DNA from: Halomonas sp. 'Soap Lake #6'
GTDB taxonomy: Bacteria > Pseudomonadota > Gammaproteobacteria > Pseudomonadales > Halomonadaceae
Reading direction: 5' to 3'
NCBI RefSeq assembly: GCF_003031405.1
Contig: NZ_CP020469.1
Span: forward strand, 2,728,001-2,792,000
DNA: 64,000 nucleotides
Shown here: positions 19,548 to 28,260 of the stretch, in pieces
How positions within the stretch are numbered: position 1 is the stretch's first letter
Layout of the letters: each line of letters begins with the position of its first letter
Notes under the pieces: model-generated
The model's input: the letters and a program-made list of their open reading frames with translations, nothing else
Databases searched by the model: none
What the model was told of the DNA's origin: nothing
Program-made: the position numbers and the translations under genes

Positions 19548-20696
19548 TTACTTAAAGGGCAACGCCTTTTTTGCCCCCAGGCGGTACGCATTGACGTGTA
19601 CCGCTTCTTGCTCACAGAATTGTGTAACAGCTGCCGCCAAACCTGGATGCGCTACGTAATGCAACGAGCACACGCGCTGAGGCGCAAACCCACGAACCAG
19701 TTTATGCTCACCTTGTGTACCAGGGTCAAACAGCGTTAACCCCCGTGCTAAGCAGTACTCAATACCTTGGTAGTAACAGGCCTCAAAATGCAGGCAATCA
19801 GCCATCACCTCACTGCCCCAATAACGACCATAGAGCGCTGTCTCACCCCGAAAGTAGAGCGCTGTCGCTACTGGCCGATCATCCAGAAGCGCTTGCACCA
19901 ATACCAGCGTTTCAGGCATGGTTTGGCGCAAGCGTTCAAAAAATTCGCGGTTTAGGTACGGGGATCTGCCTCGCTCATGATAGGTAATGGTATAGCAGCG
20001 ATAAAAATGCGCCATTGCCGCTTGTGTTATCTCTTCACCTTCTAAAAGACGCATGGTGATCCCTTGCTCAGCAACCAAGCGGCGCTCCCGTTTGATCATT
20101 TTGCGGCGCTTAGAGGTAAGACTTGCCAAGAAACCATCAAAGTCTTTAAAACCACGATCACGCCACTGGAACTGCACCCCCTCTCGGGCAATCAGGCCAG
20201 GAAACTGGTGTCGCCATGCAGCTACTTCCTGCTCTTCAGCAAACAGCAGATGCCAGCTGGATAGCGAGCGCTCAGTGCACTGCGCTTGCCAAGCTGAAGC
20301 AAGCTGGGCGCGCACCTCGTCAGCATCTACATCAGCGGCTATCAGGCTACGCGGCCCCGGGACCGGCGTGAATGGGATCGCACTTAGCGCCTTGGGGTAA
20401 TAATCCCCACCTACACGCTCCAGTGCCTCCGCCCAGCCCCAGTCAAACACATATTCACCGTAAGAGTGGTGTTTGCGGTACATGGGCAGTGCTCCTACTA
20501 ATCGTCCTGCCTGCCAAACGCTCAGATGACATGGCTCCCAGCCGCTCTTACTACTCACTGAGCCACTGCTCTCAAGCGCCTGTAAAAAGGCGTGACGCAA
20601 AAATGGATGCTCTTTACTTACTAACGTGTCCCATTGGCTTGCCGCGACAGCCTCAATGGCAGGTAGAATAGCGTGTGATAGCGAGCGTGAAGGCAT
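19548..20696 (-). CDS. FemAB/GNAT-like protein (DUF482, peptidogalycan-biosynthesis type annotation)
   Basis: About 382 residues with the pattern of the DUF482 family, a GNAT-fold group related to FemX/Fem aminoacyltransferases. Recognisable blocks: PFLRHAFLQALESSGS near the start, LPMYRKHHSYGEYVFDWGWA, the basic SKRRKMIKRERR segment and YYQGIEYCLARGLTLFDPGTQGEHKLVRGF near the C-terminus. Its substrate is unknown. No neighbour suggests a pathway. ATG at 20696 is chosen; a TTG four codons upstream exists. Confidence 0.8.
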   Translation of the reverse strand: MPSRSLSHAILPAIEAVAASQWDTLVSKEHPFLRHAFLQALESSGSVSSKSGWEPCHLSVWQAGRLVGALPMYRKHHSYGEYVFDWGWAEALERVGGDYYPKALSAIPFTPVPGPRSLIAADVDADEVRAQLASAWQAQCTERSLSSWHLLFAEEQEVAAWRHQFPGLIAREGVQFQWRDRGFKDFDGFLASLTSKRRKMIKRERRLVAEQGITMRLLEGEEITQAAMAHFYRCYTITYHERGRSPYLNREFFERLRQTMPETLVLVQALLDDRPVATALYFRGETALYGRYWGSEVMADCLHFEACYYQGIEYCLARGLTLFDPGTQGEHKLVRGFAPQRVCSLHYVAHPGLAAAVTQFCEQEAVHVNAYRLGAKKALPFK

Positions 20697-20847
20697 AGCG
20701 TCTCTCAAGGGGGCGTCAGCTAAAACAACCGGTAATTAATAGCGTACCACTCTACCATTACCACTAACGCTCAACGATGGTGACTACGCTATTAGTTAGG
20801 TATTTCTCGCGGCGTACCATTCATCATGCGTTCATCAAGGAGAAACC

Positions 20848-22203
20848 ATGCAACGCGATCTAGCCGGCATTTTTCACGCTCAACAGGATGCCTTTACCCA
20901 GGCACCTTTTCCCTCACTGACTACCCGACGCGAGCGACTAGGCCGCTTAGCCCGCATGACCAAACGCCACCAACGCGACATAGTGCGTGCTATCCAGACA
21001 GACTTTGGACAGCGTAGTGAAACAGAAATACGGCTGACTGAAATTAGCGCTGTGCTGCAAGCCATTACTTATACCCGGCGCCGCTTATGGCACTGGATGC
21101 GCCCCCAACGAGCAGGCATGCCCTGGCGCTTATTGCCTGCCAAGGCACGTATTGCGCCTCAGCCACTTGGCGTTGTCGGTGTAATGGCTCCTTGGAACTA
21201 CCCCTGGAGCCTGGCATTAATGCCTGTGATAGATGCCTTTGCAGCCGGTAATGTGGTGATGCTCAAACCCAGCGAGTATGCCTCCCACACCAGCGCGCTG
21301 CTCGCCAAACTCATTCCTCAATACTTCACTGAAGAGGAGTTTAGCGTTATAGAGGGTGGGGTGGATGTGGCTGAAGTGTTTAGCGCCCTGCCTTTTGATC
21401 ATCTGCTGTTTACGGGCTCAACCCAGGTGGGCCGCAGAGTTGCACTGGCAGCGGCAGCTAATTTAACTCCTGTCACCCTAGAGCTGGGTGGCAAATCGCC
21501 TGCTATTGTGGCTGCAGATGCTGATTTAGAGCACGCTGCCGCGGCCATTGTATTTGGTAAAGGGATGAATGCTGGGCAAACCTGTATCGCACCCGATTAT
21601 GTATTGGTGGAAAGCCGCCATTTAGAAGCGATGATAAAAGCACTAACCCAGGCCATAGCCCATCAGCGACCTAACGATAAAGAAGCAACGTCAGCTATTA
21701 GCGAGCGTCATCAACGGCGTATCGATAGCCTACTCAATGAAGCTCGTGATCATGGCTGCCGCATCATTGACTCCGGCGCCCACGCTCCTGTCTTAATTAT
21801 TGACCCTACCCAAGACCTAGCGGTCATGCGCGAAGAAATTTTTGGTCGCTGCCTGCCAGTAATAGGCGTTAAAGGCTTCGACGATGCCATTGGTTATGTA
21901 AATGCTCGCGCGCACCCACTCGCGCTTTATGCATTCACGAATGATAAAACCCTTCAATCTACATTACGCCAACGCACCCGCTCAGGAGCACTCGTCTTTA
22001 ATGAAACGTTGCTCCATCACTCAGTGCCATCGCTCCCCTTTGGCGGTGTAGGGGAAAGTGGCATGGGTACCTACCACGGACGCCATGGGTTTGAGCGTTT
22101 CAGTCATCTGCGCGGCATATTCTATCAAGCAAAAAAACCAACTAGCCGCTTACTCAGGCCACCTTATCACCGTTGGTTATTGAAGCTGCTTGGGCTTGGT
22201 TAA
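20848..22203 (+). CDS. Aldehyde dehydrogenase, coniferyl-aldehyde dehydrogenase-like
   Basis: NAD(P)-dependent aldehyde dehydrogenase, 451 residues, of the short branch that lacks the usual N-terminal extension. Motifs: APWNYPWSL, LKPSEYASHTS, FTGSTQVGR, the glutamate motif LELGGKSP and the catalytic cysteine in GMNAGQTCIAPDYVLV. C-terminal FGGVGESGMGTYHG and a basic hydrophobic tail resemble the membrane-associated coniferyl aldehyde/fatty aldehyde group. AAGGAG lies seven bases before the ATG. Natural substrate is not determinable from sequence. Confidence 0.88.
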   Translation: MQRDLAGIFHAQQDAFTQAPFPSLTTRRERLGRLARMTKRHQRDIVRAIQTDFGQRSETEIRLTEISAVLQAITYTRRRLWHWMRPQRAGMPWRLLPAKARIAPQPLGVVGVMAPWNYPWSLALMPVIDAFAAGNVVMLKPSEYASHTSALLAKLIPQYFTEEEFSVIEGGVDVAEVFSALPFDHLLFTGSTQVGRRVALAAAANLTPVTLELGGKSPAIVAADADLEHAAAAIVFGKGMNAGQTCIAPDYVLVESRHLEAMIKALTQAIAHQRPNDKEATSAISERHQRRIDSLLNEARDHGCRIIDSGAHAPVLIIDPTQDLAVMREEIFGRCLPVIGVKGFDDAIGYVNARAHPLALYAFTNDKTLQSTLRQRTRSGALVFNETLLHHSVPSLPFGGVGESGMGTYHGRHGFERFSHLRGIFYQAKKPTSRLLRPPYHRWLLKLLGLG

Positions 22204-22619
22204 CGATAATGCTTAAAGGTGACTGCTAAATACCAGGTATTGGCAAAGCACCACTGTGGTTTAGGTCTCATAATGAGTTAGAAGCGCGTAAAACCAGTGC
22301 CAAGGCCTCGTTTTTTGCCCTAGAGGCCACTGAGTCGGGCATAATGAGAGGCATGCACAACACGCGCGCAATTTGCTAACGTTAAGATTACCGTCGCGAT
22401 TGATGATGTTGGGACTGCCCATCCGTCCCTTGCCCATGTCAAAGCATTGCCTTTTAAAACATTAAACTGGCCGCGCCTTTGTAATGAACCAGAAAGTTGT
22501 AATGAACCAGAAATTTATGATGCATCAGAAAGATGGTGCAGAAGAATCGTCTGAGTTCTTTACGTGGTGCGAAGAGTGGGCACCCAACCAACCCCTGACC
22601 ACTGACATGGAGTCTATTA
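22204..22619. other. 416-bp gap upstream of hexR
   Basis: No convincing gene. The right part contains an 18-bp repeat (22481-22534). Two copies of TTGTAAT (22479 and 22497 onward) match half of the palindrome reported for HexR operators (TTGTAAT...ATTACAA), but no opposing half-site was found at normal spacing. Confidence 0.5.
22481..22534. repeat. 18-bp tandem repeat, three units, upstream of hexR
   Basis: GTAATGAACCAGAAAGTT (22481-22498), GTAATGAACCAGAAATTT (22499-22516) and the diverged ATGATGCATCAGAAAGAT (22517-22534). The repeat ends 85 bp before the hexR start, so it lies in the promoter or 5' leader. Confidence 0.85.
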
Positions 22620-23483
22620 ATGGCGCATGACCTGCTTGACCGCTTACGCGAACGCTTGGAAGAGCTAAACCGCTCAGAACGCAAAGTCGCCAACGTTATT
22701 CTTGAAGACCCGGCGGCTGCAACCAGCCTGAGCATCGCAAGCCTTGCCCAAGCGGCCAGCGTCAGCGAACCTACGGTCAATCGCTTCTGCCGTAATTTTG
22801 GCGCCAAGGGCTTCCCGGACTTTAAGATCAAGCTTGCTCAAAGCCTCGCAGGGGGAACCCCCTACGTTACTCGAGCGGTTGAGCCTGGCGACTCCGCTAC
22901 CCAATACACCCATAAAATCTTTGGTGCCACTATCGCTGCCTTAGATGAAGCCCAGCGTGAAGTTGATATGGCGGCTGTAGAACGTATGGTCGACTATCTC
23001 ACTCAGGCAAAGCAGGTGCACTTTTTCGGGCTTGGAGCATCCGGTGCTGTCGCCCAGGACGCCCAGCATAAGTTTTTCCGCTTTAACTTACCCGTCATGG
23101 CTTATGTGGATGTGCTTATGCAGCGTATGGTAGCCGCAGCCTGCCATACTGGAGATGTGGTAGTGATTATTTCCTATACAGGTCGTACGAGGGAATTAGT
23201 CGATATCGCGCGGGTAGCACGAGAAGCTGGCGCTGTGGTGCTTGGCATTACAGCCCCTGCCTCCCCGCTTTCTCAAGAGTGTACCGCTACACTTGAAGTT
23301 TCCACACCAGAAGACACAGACCACTATATGCCGATGACTTCGCGGGTCATTCAGCTAACCCTGATTGATGCGCTGGCAACCGGAGTTACGCTGCGACGCG
23401 GCGAAGACTTTCTGCCGCACCTGAAGAAGATTAAAGACAGCTTGCGCGATACCCGATTCCCAGTGGAAAAAACCGGTAAGTAA
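22620..23483 (+). CDS. hexR: HexR-type transcriptional regulator (RpiR family, HTH + SIS)
   Basis: Repressor of central carbon metabolism genes (Entner-Doudoroff and related) that responds to KDPG in pseudomonads. 287 residues: N-terminal RpiR HTH ([16 protein letters not shown]..., with [21 protein letters not shown]) and a SIS sugar-phosphate domain (about 125-260; [30 protein letters not shown]). [18 protein letters not shown] near the C-terminus is HexR-like. ATG has GGAG seven bases upstream. No Entner-Doudoroff gene is adjacent, so it acts at a distance. Confidence 0.9.
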   Translation: MAHDLLDRLRERLEELNRSERKVANVILEDPAAATSLSIASLAQAASVSEPTVNRFCRNFGAKGFPDFKIKLAQSLAGGTPYVTRAVEPGDSATQYTHKIFGATIAALDEAQREVDMAAVERMVDYLTQAKQVHFFGLGASGAVAQDAQHKFFRFNLPVMAYVDVLMQRMVAAACHTGDVVVIISYTGRTRELVDIARVAREAGAVVLGITAPASPLSQECTATLEVSTPEDTDHYMPMTSRVIQLTLIDALATGVTLRRGEDFLPHLKKIKDSLRDTRFPVEKTGK

Positions 23484-23542
23484 TCGGTAAGCTGCCAGGA
23501 TCAATAGCTGCGTTATTTGTTAACAATATTCCGTGAACAACC

Positions 23543-23584
23543 GTCAGTTAATAACAGCCAACTAGTAACAGTTAGCTGCTAACA
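23543..23584. repeat. Degenerate 14-bp tandem repeat, three units, over the ridA stop
   Basis: GTCAGTTAATAACA (23543-23556), GCCAACTAGTAACA (23557-23570) and GTTAGCTGCTAACA (23571-23584). Each unit ends in TAACA. The third unit overlaps the stop codon of the minus-strand ridA gene (23572-23574). Lies between convergent hexR and ridA. Confidence 0.65.
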
Positions 23585-23931
23585 GCGGCGGTTACGGTAA
23601 TTTCTACTTTTAGCTCATCGGCAGGCAGCGGCGCGCATACACAGGTGCGCGCAGGTGCATAGCCTTCCGGTACCCACGCATCCCATACTTCGTTCATCGC
23701 GGCAAAGTCGCCCCCCTCTTTAAGGTAAATAGTGGCACTTAAGAGCTGCTCACGGCTTGAACCAATCTCTTTTAGTAATTCATCAACTCGCGCCAGCATG
23801 CTTTCAGTTTGCTCTTTGATGCCTTCGTGGCGGGCTTCAGGGCCTGATACCTGACCGCATAGGTAGGCCACACCTTGATGGATGACAGCACGGCTCATAC
23901 GGGCTTTTGTATCATGGCGTTGAATTGTCAT
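23572..23931 (-). CDS. RidA family protein
   Basis: 119-residue YjgF/YER057c/UK114 fold protein. Canonical RidA hydrolyses reactive enamine/imine intermediates from PLP enzymes. Here the block [23 protein letters not shown] carries the catalytic-type arginine (in ARTCV). The sequence belongs to a RidA subgroup that retains this arginine but whose substrate is less certain. AGGAG precedes the ATG by eight bases. Neighbouring Lrp/AsnC regulator in the same direction 72 bp upstream suggests a link to amino-acid metabolism. Confidence 0.87.
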   Translation of the reverse strand: MTIQRHDTKARMSRAVIHQGVAYLCGQVSGPEARHEGIKEQTESMLARVDELLKEIGSSREQLLSATIYLKEGGDFAAMNEVWDAWVPEGYAPARTCVCAPLPADELKVEITVTAAVSS

Positions 23932-24003
23932 AGGTAAAACTCCTAGGTAATGCCAAAAAAAGCAGTGTAAACCGCCTGCGCTTTGCTGCCTACAGTTGCG
24001 TAC

Positions 24004-24489
24004 TTAAGAACACCCTGTGGGCACCGGCCGGTGCTCAAATACGCGACGTAATACAAAACTTGTATGGGCGCCGGTCACCCCTTCAATACGGTTAATCACA
24101 TGCAGCAGTAAGTGCTGATAATCGTCCATATCCCGCACCAAAATTTTAAGCTGAAAATCAGCGTCCTGGCCGGTAATAATCAAGCACTCAATCACATTGG
24201 GGATGTCTCGAATATGGCGTTCGAAATTATCAAAACGCTCTGGAGTGTGCTTATCCATGGAAATGTGCAGCAGTGCCATTAGCTGATAACCCAGCTGCCG
24301 CGCATCAATCTCAGCCCGATACTGAGTAATTAGCCCATTCTCTTCCAGCGCCCGCACCCGGCGTAGGCATGGCGATGGTGATAGGCCAATACGCTCAGCA
24401 AGCTCCTGATTGCTGATGCGTCCCTCCTGCTGAAGCACGTCTAGTATACGGCGATCAAAACGATCAAGCTCAAGGGGGGTTACTGGCAT
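24004..24489 (-). CDS. Lrp/AsnC family transcriptional regulator
   Basis: 161 residues. N-terminal winged HTH (DRRILDVLQQEGRISNQELAERIGLSPSPCLRRVRALEENGLI, about residues 9-50) and a C-terminal RAM ligand-binding domain (about 70-150) with VIECLIITGQDADFQLKI. Start ATG 24489 has GGAG nine bases upstream; the frame reaches an upstream TTG at 24498. It is divergent from leuA across about 220 bp, so leuA is a plausible target, and possibly the RidA gene downstream. Confidence 0.9.
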   Translation of the reverse strand: MPVTPLELDRFDRRILDVLQQEGRISNQELAERIGLSPSPCLRRVRALEENGLITQYRAEIDARQLGYQLMALLHISMDKHTPERFDNFERHIRDIPNVIECLIITGQDADFQLKILVRDMDDYQHLLLHVINRIEGVTGAHTSFVLRRVFEHRPVPTGCS

Positions 24490-24707
24490 AACAGACAACT
24501 CCTGCCAAAAAAAACAATATACCCGGCATTATCTGCCAAATAAAAACCAGAAAGCCATATTTTAGCAATAAATTTTCGCAATGATTCAATTAAACTGTAT
24601 TGGCTGCCACAAGCAGCCCATTTGGAGCCTCATCCAGCAACCTCCGCTAAGCGGCTTACGCCACAAGCGGCCGCACTCTACAATGCTTAATTACCAGGAA
24701 GTTCGCC

Positions 24708-26393
24708 ATGTCTGCTTTTGATCATCGCAAGTATCGCCCTGCTCCTCGCGTCCCCGCGTTTAATCGCCAATGGCCTGACCGCGACCTTACCAAGGCACCG
24801 ATTTGGGTCAGTGAAGACCTACGCGATGGTAACCAAGCGCTACTTGAGCCGATGACCGTTGCGCAAAAGCAGCGTTTTTGGCAGCAGATCATCAAAGTCG
24901 GTATTAAGGAGGTGATGGTAGGCTTCCCCTCGGCCAGCCAGCCTGACTACGATTTTGTACGCTGGCTAATTGAAGAGGATCAGATTCCAGAAGATGTGAC
25001 GATTGCGGTGCTGGTGCAGTGCCGTGAACACCTGATCGAAAAAACCTTTGAGTCACTGGTGGGCGTTAAACGCGCCATTATCCACCTCTATAACTCCACC
25101 TCGACTATTCAGCGCGAACGGGTATTCGAGATGGACCGCGATGGCATTACCGATATTGCCGTGCAGGGTGCCACTTGGGTGAAAACCTATGCGGCTCAGC
25201 ACCCCGGTGTTGACTGGCGCTTCCAATACTCACCAGAGAGCTTTTCAAGTACCGAGATCGACTTCTCCCTGGCAATTTGTGAAGCCGTTATGGATGTGTG
25301 GCAACCCACACCTGAAAACAAGTGTATTCTTAATCTGCCCACCACTGTGGAAGTCGCAGGGCCACACCATCACGCAGATCAGATCGAATATTTCTGCCAG
25401 CATATTAGCCGCCGAGACAGCGTGATTATTTCTGTGCATACCCACAATGACCGAGGCGGCGCAGTAGCCTCAGCAGAACTGGCATTATTAGCGGGTGCTG
25501 ACCGTGTCGAAGGCACTTTGCTGGGTAACGGCGAACGCACAGGCAATATGGATATTGTTACCTTGGCGATGAACCTCTACAGCCAAGGCATCGATCCTGA
25601 GCTTGATCTCTCAAACCCTGATGAAATTGTCCAGGTGGTGCATGAGTGCACCGGTATCACCGTACACCCTCGCCACCCGTGGGTTGGAGAGATGGTCTAC
25701 ACAGCGTTTTCTGGCAGTCACCAGGATGCTATTCGTAAATCACTCAAGCATCAAAAACCCGACGAACCGTGGCAAGTGGCTTACTTACCTATCGATCCCC
25801 ACGATATTGGCCGCGACTACCAAGCCGTTATTCGGGTGAACAGTCAGTCGGGCAAGGGCGGCATGGCCTTTCTGCTGGAGCGGGACTACGGTATTAACCT
25901 GCCCCGCTGGATGATGCTGGCACTTGCCCCTTACGTTCAACAGGAGAGTGAACGCCGCAACAGTGAGCTTTCTAGTGAAATCATTCGCCAAGTAATGTTC
26001 GATAACTTTGCGTACGATACCCCCCTCTCACTAGCTGACTATCAGCTTTCTAAAGGACAGTATGAGGGTATCGACGTTACCCTGTGGCAAGGTAAAGAAA
26101 CACTGCGGCTTTCAGGTACGGGCAATGGCGCAATGTCGTCGTTTACCGATGCGTGGAAAAAACACTCAGGCAGCCATGTGGCTATTATTGACTACAGCGA
26201 ACACTCCCTTGGCGGCGGCAGCGAGGCTAATGCCATTGCCTTTGTGCAGCTCAATATCGATGGACAACGCATATGTGCCGTCGCGGAAGATAGCGATACC
26301 GTTAGCGCTTCACTGAAGGCAGTGTTGTCAGGCATCAACATCGCCCAGGCAGCCACCCAACGCCAGCTTGCAGACACTGCGCTAGAGGCGTAA
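24708..26393 (+). CDS. leuA: 2-isopropylmalate synthase LeuA (long form)
   Basis: Condenses acetyl-CoA with 2-ketoisovalerate, first committed step of leucine synthesis. 561 residues, the length of the LeuA2-type enzyme. Catalytic TIM barrel (about 30-310) with VSEDLRDGNQAL, the metal histidines in SVHTHNDRGG and LLGNGERTGN; a linker; and the C-terminal regulatory LeuA dimer domain (about 430-555) responsible for leucine feedback. AGGAAG lies nine bases before the ATG. Only nine bases separate its stop from the convergent TraR/DksA remnant. No leader peptide with leucine codons was found. Confidence 0.96.
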   Translation: MSAFDHRKYRPAPRVPAFNRQWPDRDLTKAPIWVSEDLRDGNQALLEPMTVAQKQRFWQQIIKVGIKEVMVGFPSASQPDYDFVRWLIEEDQIPEDVTIAVLVQCREHLIEKTFESLVGVKRAIIHLYNSTSTIQRERVFEMDRDGITDIAVQGATWVKTYAAQHPGVDWRFQYSPESFSSTEIDFSLAICEAVMDVWQPTPENKCILNLPTTVEVAGPHHHADQIEYFCQHISRRDSVIISVHTHNDRGGAVASAELALLAGADRVEGTLLGNGERTGNMDIVTLAMNLYSQGIDPELDLSNPDEIVQVVHECTGITVHPRHPWVGEMVYTAFSGSHQDAIRKSLKHQKPDEPWQVAYLPIDPHDIGRDYQAVIRVNSQSGKGGMAFLLERDYGINLPRWMMLALAPYVQQESERRNSELSSEIIRQVMFDNFAYDTPLSLADYQLSKGQYEGIDVTLWQGKETLRLSGTGNGAMSSFTDAWKKHSGSHVAIIDYSEHSLGGGSEANAIAFVQLNIDGQRICAVAEDSDTVSASLKAVLSGINIAQAATQRQLADTALEA

Positions 26394-26402
26394 CTGCAGC
26401 AA

Positions 26403-26745
26403 TTATTCAGCGCACTCGATACATTTCAGTACTAGCGGGTCCCAGGTGAGGCGTTTGGCCCCTATCCATTCGCCACACTCAATGCACTCTCCGAAGTGCT
26501 CTTGATCGATACGCTGCAACGCGCCGCTAATACGCTTTAGCGTCATTTGACGGCGCTGCTCTATCTGCCTTTGCCATTGCCTGACCCTGCAGCGCATCGA
26601 TACGTGACAGCCGCCCCACTGAAGTCTGGTCAAGCACCACCGTCTCTCGGGAAGATGCACTCTCAATGCTTTCTTCTCTCAACGAAACATCCAATGCCAG
26701 TAGTTTCTGGCGTAGCGCGGCAATGTCGACCTCAGGGTGATTCAT
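26403..26745 (-). pseudogene. TraR/DksA-family zinc-finger gene split by a single-base frameshift
   Basis: Two overlapping frames together make one normal TraR/DksA-like protein. The first (from ATG 26745) encodes MNHPEVDIAALRQ through TSVGRLSRIDALQGQAMAK, then drifts out of frame. The second encodes QIEQRRQMTLKRISGALQRI followed by the zinc finger CIECGEWIGAKRL...CIEC. Skipping one G in the AAGGCAG run at about 26570 rejoins them with the spacing usual for the family. Either a genuine recent inactivation or a base-call error. Intact homologues are about 110 residues. Function of this small branch is not known; it is distinct from full-length DksA. Confidence 0.8.
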
Positions 26746-26759
26746 CTGCGTCTCCTAAT

Positions 26760-26831
26760 AGCTCCAAAACAGATAGTAGCTCCAGAACAGATAGTGGCTT
26801 CAGAGCAGATAGTGGCTTCAGAGCAGATAGT
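26760..26831. repeat. 18-bp tandem repeat, four units
   Basis: AGCTCCAAAACAGATAGT, AGCTCCAGAACAGATAGT, then two identical GGCTTCAGAGCAGATAGT units (26760-26831), followed by a partial diverged unit. Located in the 105-bp gap between the stop of the universal stress gene (26851) and the start of the frameshifted TraR/DksA gene (26745). The two identical right-hand units imply recent expansion. Confidence 0.9.
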
Positions 26832-26850
26832 ATTAAGTACAGAAGCCGCT

Positions 26851-27705
26851 TCAGCGCAGAATCAGCACCGGCAAGTGAGCATTGCGCAACATGGCGGTGG
26901 TCGTACTACCCAATAGCAGGTGGCGAATACGTGAGTGGCCATAAGCACCCATCACTAGCAAATCGATCCCCTGTTCCTGCTTATAGGCTCGCAGTGTTTC
27001 CTCTACTTCACCCGCGCGTATCGCTCCTTTAGCCTCATGGCCAGCAACCCGTAATGTTTCGAGTGCCCAATGCAGCTGTGAACGGTTTTCGGCAGTTTCA
27101 GCACCAACAATGACCACATGGCAAGTTGCCCCTGCAAATAGCGGGCTTTTGGCTAGCATCTCAACGCCTTTGCGAGCTGTTTTGCTGCCATCAAATGCCA
27201 TCATCACATTGCTGGGCGAGGTGAACTGCTTGGAAACCATCAATACCGGGCGATGTATTTCGCGCACCAAGCGCTCCAGATTGGAACCTATATGCCCGCT
27301 GGCTTGGAGCGCCGTTTCACCCCGCTTGCCTAACACCAACAAGCGTACCTCTTTTTCGTTCTCAACCAGCGTTTCCACCAGCGACCCGTTGCGCTGAAGG
27401 CACAGCGGATCAGTAATACCGGCTGCCTTTGCGCGAACTTTTGCCGCATCAAGTATTAAGCGCCCCCGTTCACGGGCAACTTTTGCGCGCTGCTCTTCGA
27501 TATCCGATAATTTTTCGAGTAGATGTTCTCGGGTGCCTAGGCCCAAATTTCCGGTTAGATCAGGCTCTGCCACCTGGGGATGGTTGTCCAAGACATGGAT
27601 AAAGCTTAACGGTGCACCCAGGGCTTTGGCGGCCCAGGCGGCATAGTCACAGATGCTCTCTGAATACTGAGATCCATCAATTGCTGCTAGCACGCGATCA
27701 GACAT
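26851..27705 (-). CDS. Tandem-domain universal stress protein
   Basis: 284 residues with two Usp domains: residues 1-150 (VLAAIDGSQYSESICDYAAWAAKAL, ending LLVLGKRGE...SNLERLVREIHRPVLMV) and 155-284 (NVMMAFDGSKTARKGVEMLAKSPL, ending LLVMGAYGHSRIRHLLLGSTTTAMLRNAHLPVLIL). Both contain the G-x-S/GSTT ATP-type glycine motif region. Paralogous to the gene at 29759-30616 over its whole length. An AGGAG site precedes the ATG. Role in stress resilience is by family; no partner identifies a specific function. Confidence 0.92.
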   Translation of the reverse strand: MSDRVLAAIDGSQYSESICDYAAWAAKALGAPLSFIHVLDNHPQVAEPDLTGNLGLGTREHLLEKLSDIEEQRAKVARERGRLILDAAKVRAKAAGITDPLCLQRNGSLVETLVENEKEVRLLVLGKRGETALQASGHIGSNLERLVREIHRPVLMVSKQFTSPSNVMMAFDGSKTARKGVEMLAKSPLFAGATCHVVIVGAETAENRSQLHWALETLRVAGHEAKGAIRAGEVEETLRAYKQEQGIDLLVMGAYGHSRIRHLLLGSTTTAMLRNAHLPVLILR

Positions 27706-27876
27706 AAAGGCCTCTCCTGGAGCGGGTGCATAAACGCTGTTGTTATTCTCACTCTTTTTTACACGAACTTATTGACCAACGACACCTTATACACATTTTT
27801 AATACATACGCTTTTAGCTCTCCACTCAGGTGATACAATTAGCGACTCATCATGCAGCCAGCAAAAAGGAGTAAGC

Positions 27877-28260
27877 ATGGGGCATGGCTTCGCAAGCTTA
27901 CTATTAGTGGCGCTGGGTGGAGCCCTGGGCGGCATGGGGCGCTTCGCGGTTTCCAATCTCATAGCCCATCTACTGGGCAAAGCTTTTCCTTGGGGCACTC
28001 TCATTGTGAATGCCAGCGGAGCCTTCATAGCAGGCTGGCTGCTGGGTTACTACGGGATGCTAACCACGCAACCGCTATGGTTATTTGCTGTAGCGGGGCT
28101 ACTGGGTGGCTACACCACAGTTTCATCGTTTAGCTTACAAACCCTTGAGCTTTGGCAAAGTGGTCATCCGCTGCGCGCTGCCATTAACATTGCCGTTACG
28201 CTCGTATTAGGTCTTGCGATGGGCACGCTGGGCTGGCTGCTGGGCATGGGGGTACGATGA
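27877..28260 (+). CDS. crcB: Fluoride channel FluC/CrcB, first of a tandem pair
   Basis: 127-residue four-helix protein. Family blocks: LGGALGGMGRFAVSNLIAHL in helix 1, WGTLIVNASGAFIAGWLLG in helix 2 with the conserved asparagine, and LLGGYTTVSSFSLQTLEL in helix 3, the TTxSSFS polar/Phe region. ATG 27877 chosen because AAAAAGGAG ends four bases upstream. Its stop overlaps the next fluC by four bases (ATGA). Exports fluoride as an antiparallel dimer in characterised homologues. Confidence 0.92.
   Translation: MGHGFASLLLVALGGALGGMGRFAVSNLIAHLLGKAFPWGTLIVNASGAFIAGWLLGYYGMLTTQPLWLFAVAGLLGGYTTVSSFSLQTLELWQSGHPLRAAINIAVTLVLGLAMGTLGWLLGMGVR

Noticed and set aside
24499..24707. Leucine attenuator leader peptide for leuA
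   Set aside because: No short frame with consecutive leucine codons followed by a terminator/antiterminator pair was found.
26403..26666. Two separate small genes in the TraR/DksA region
   Set aside because: Neither half alone is a complete family member, and joining them by a one-base shift gives a normal one, so a single broken gene is a better explanation.
27706..27876. Fluoride riboswitch upstream of the first fluC
   Set aside because: I looked for the conserved crcB-motif segments (GGnGAUGG, and the GCUGAUGnCUCCUAC region) and found no match; only a weak GGTGAT is present.
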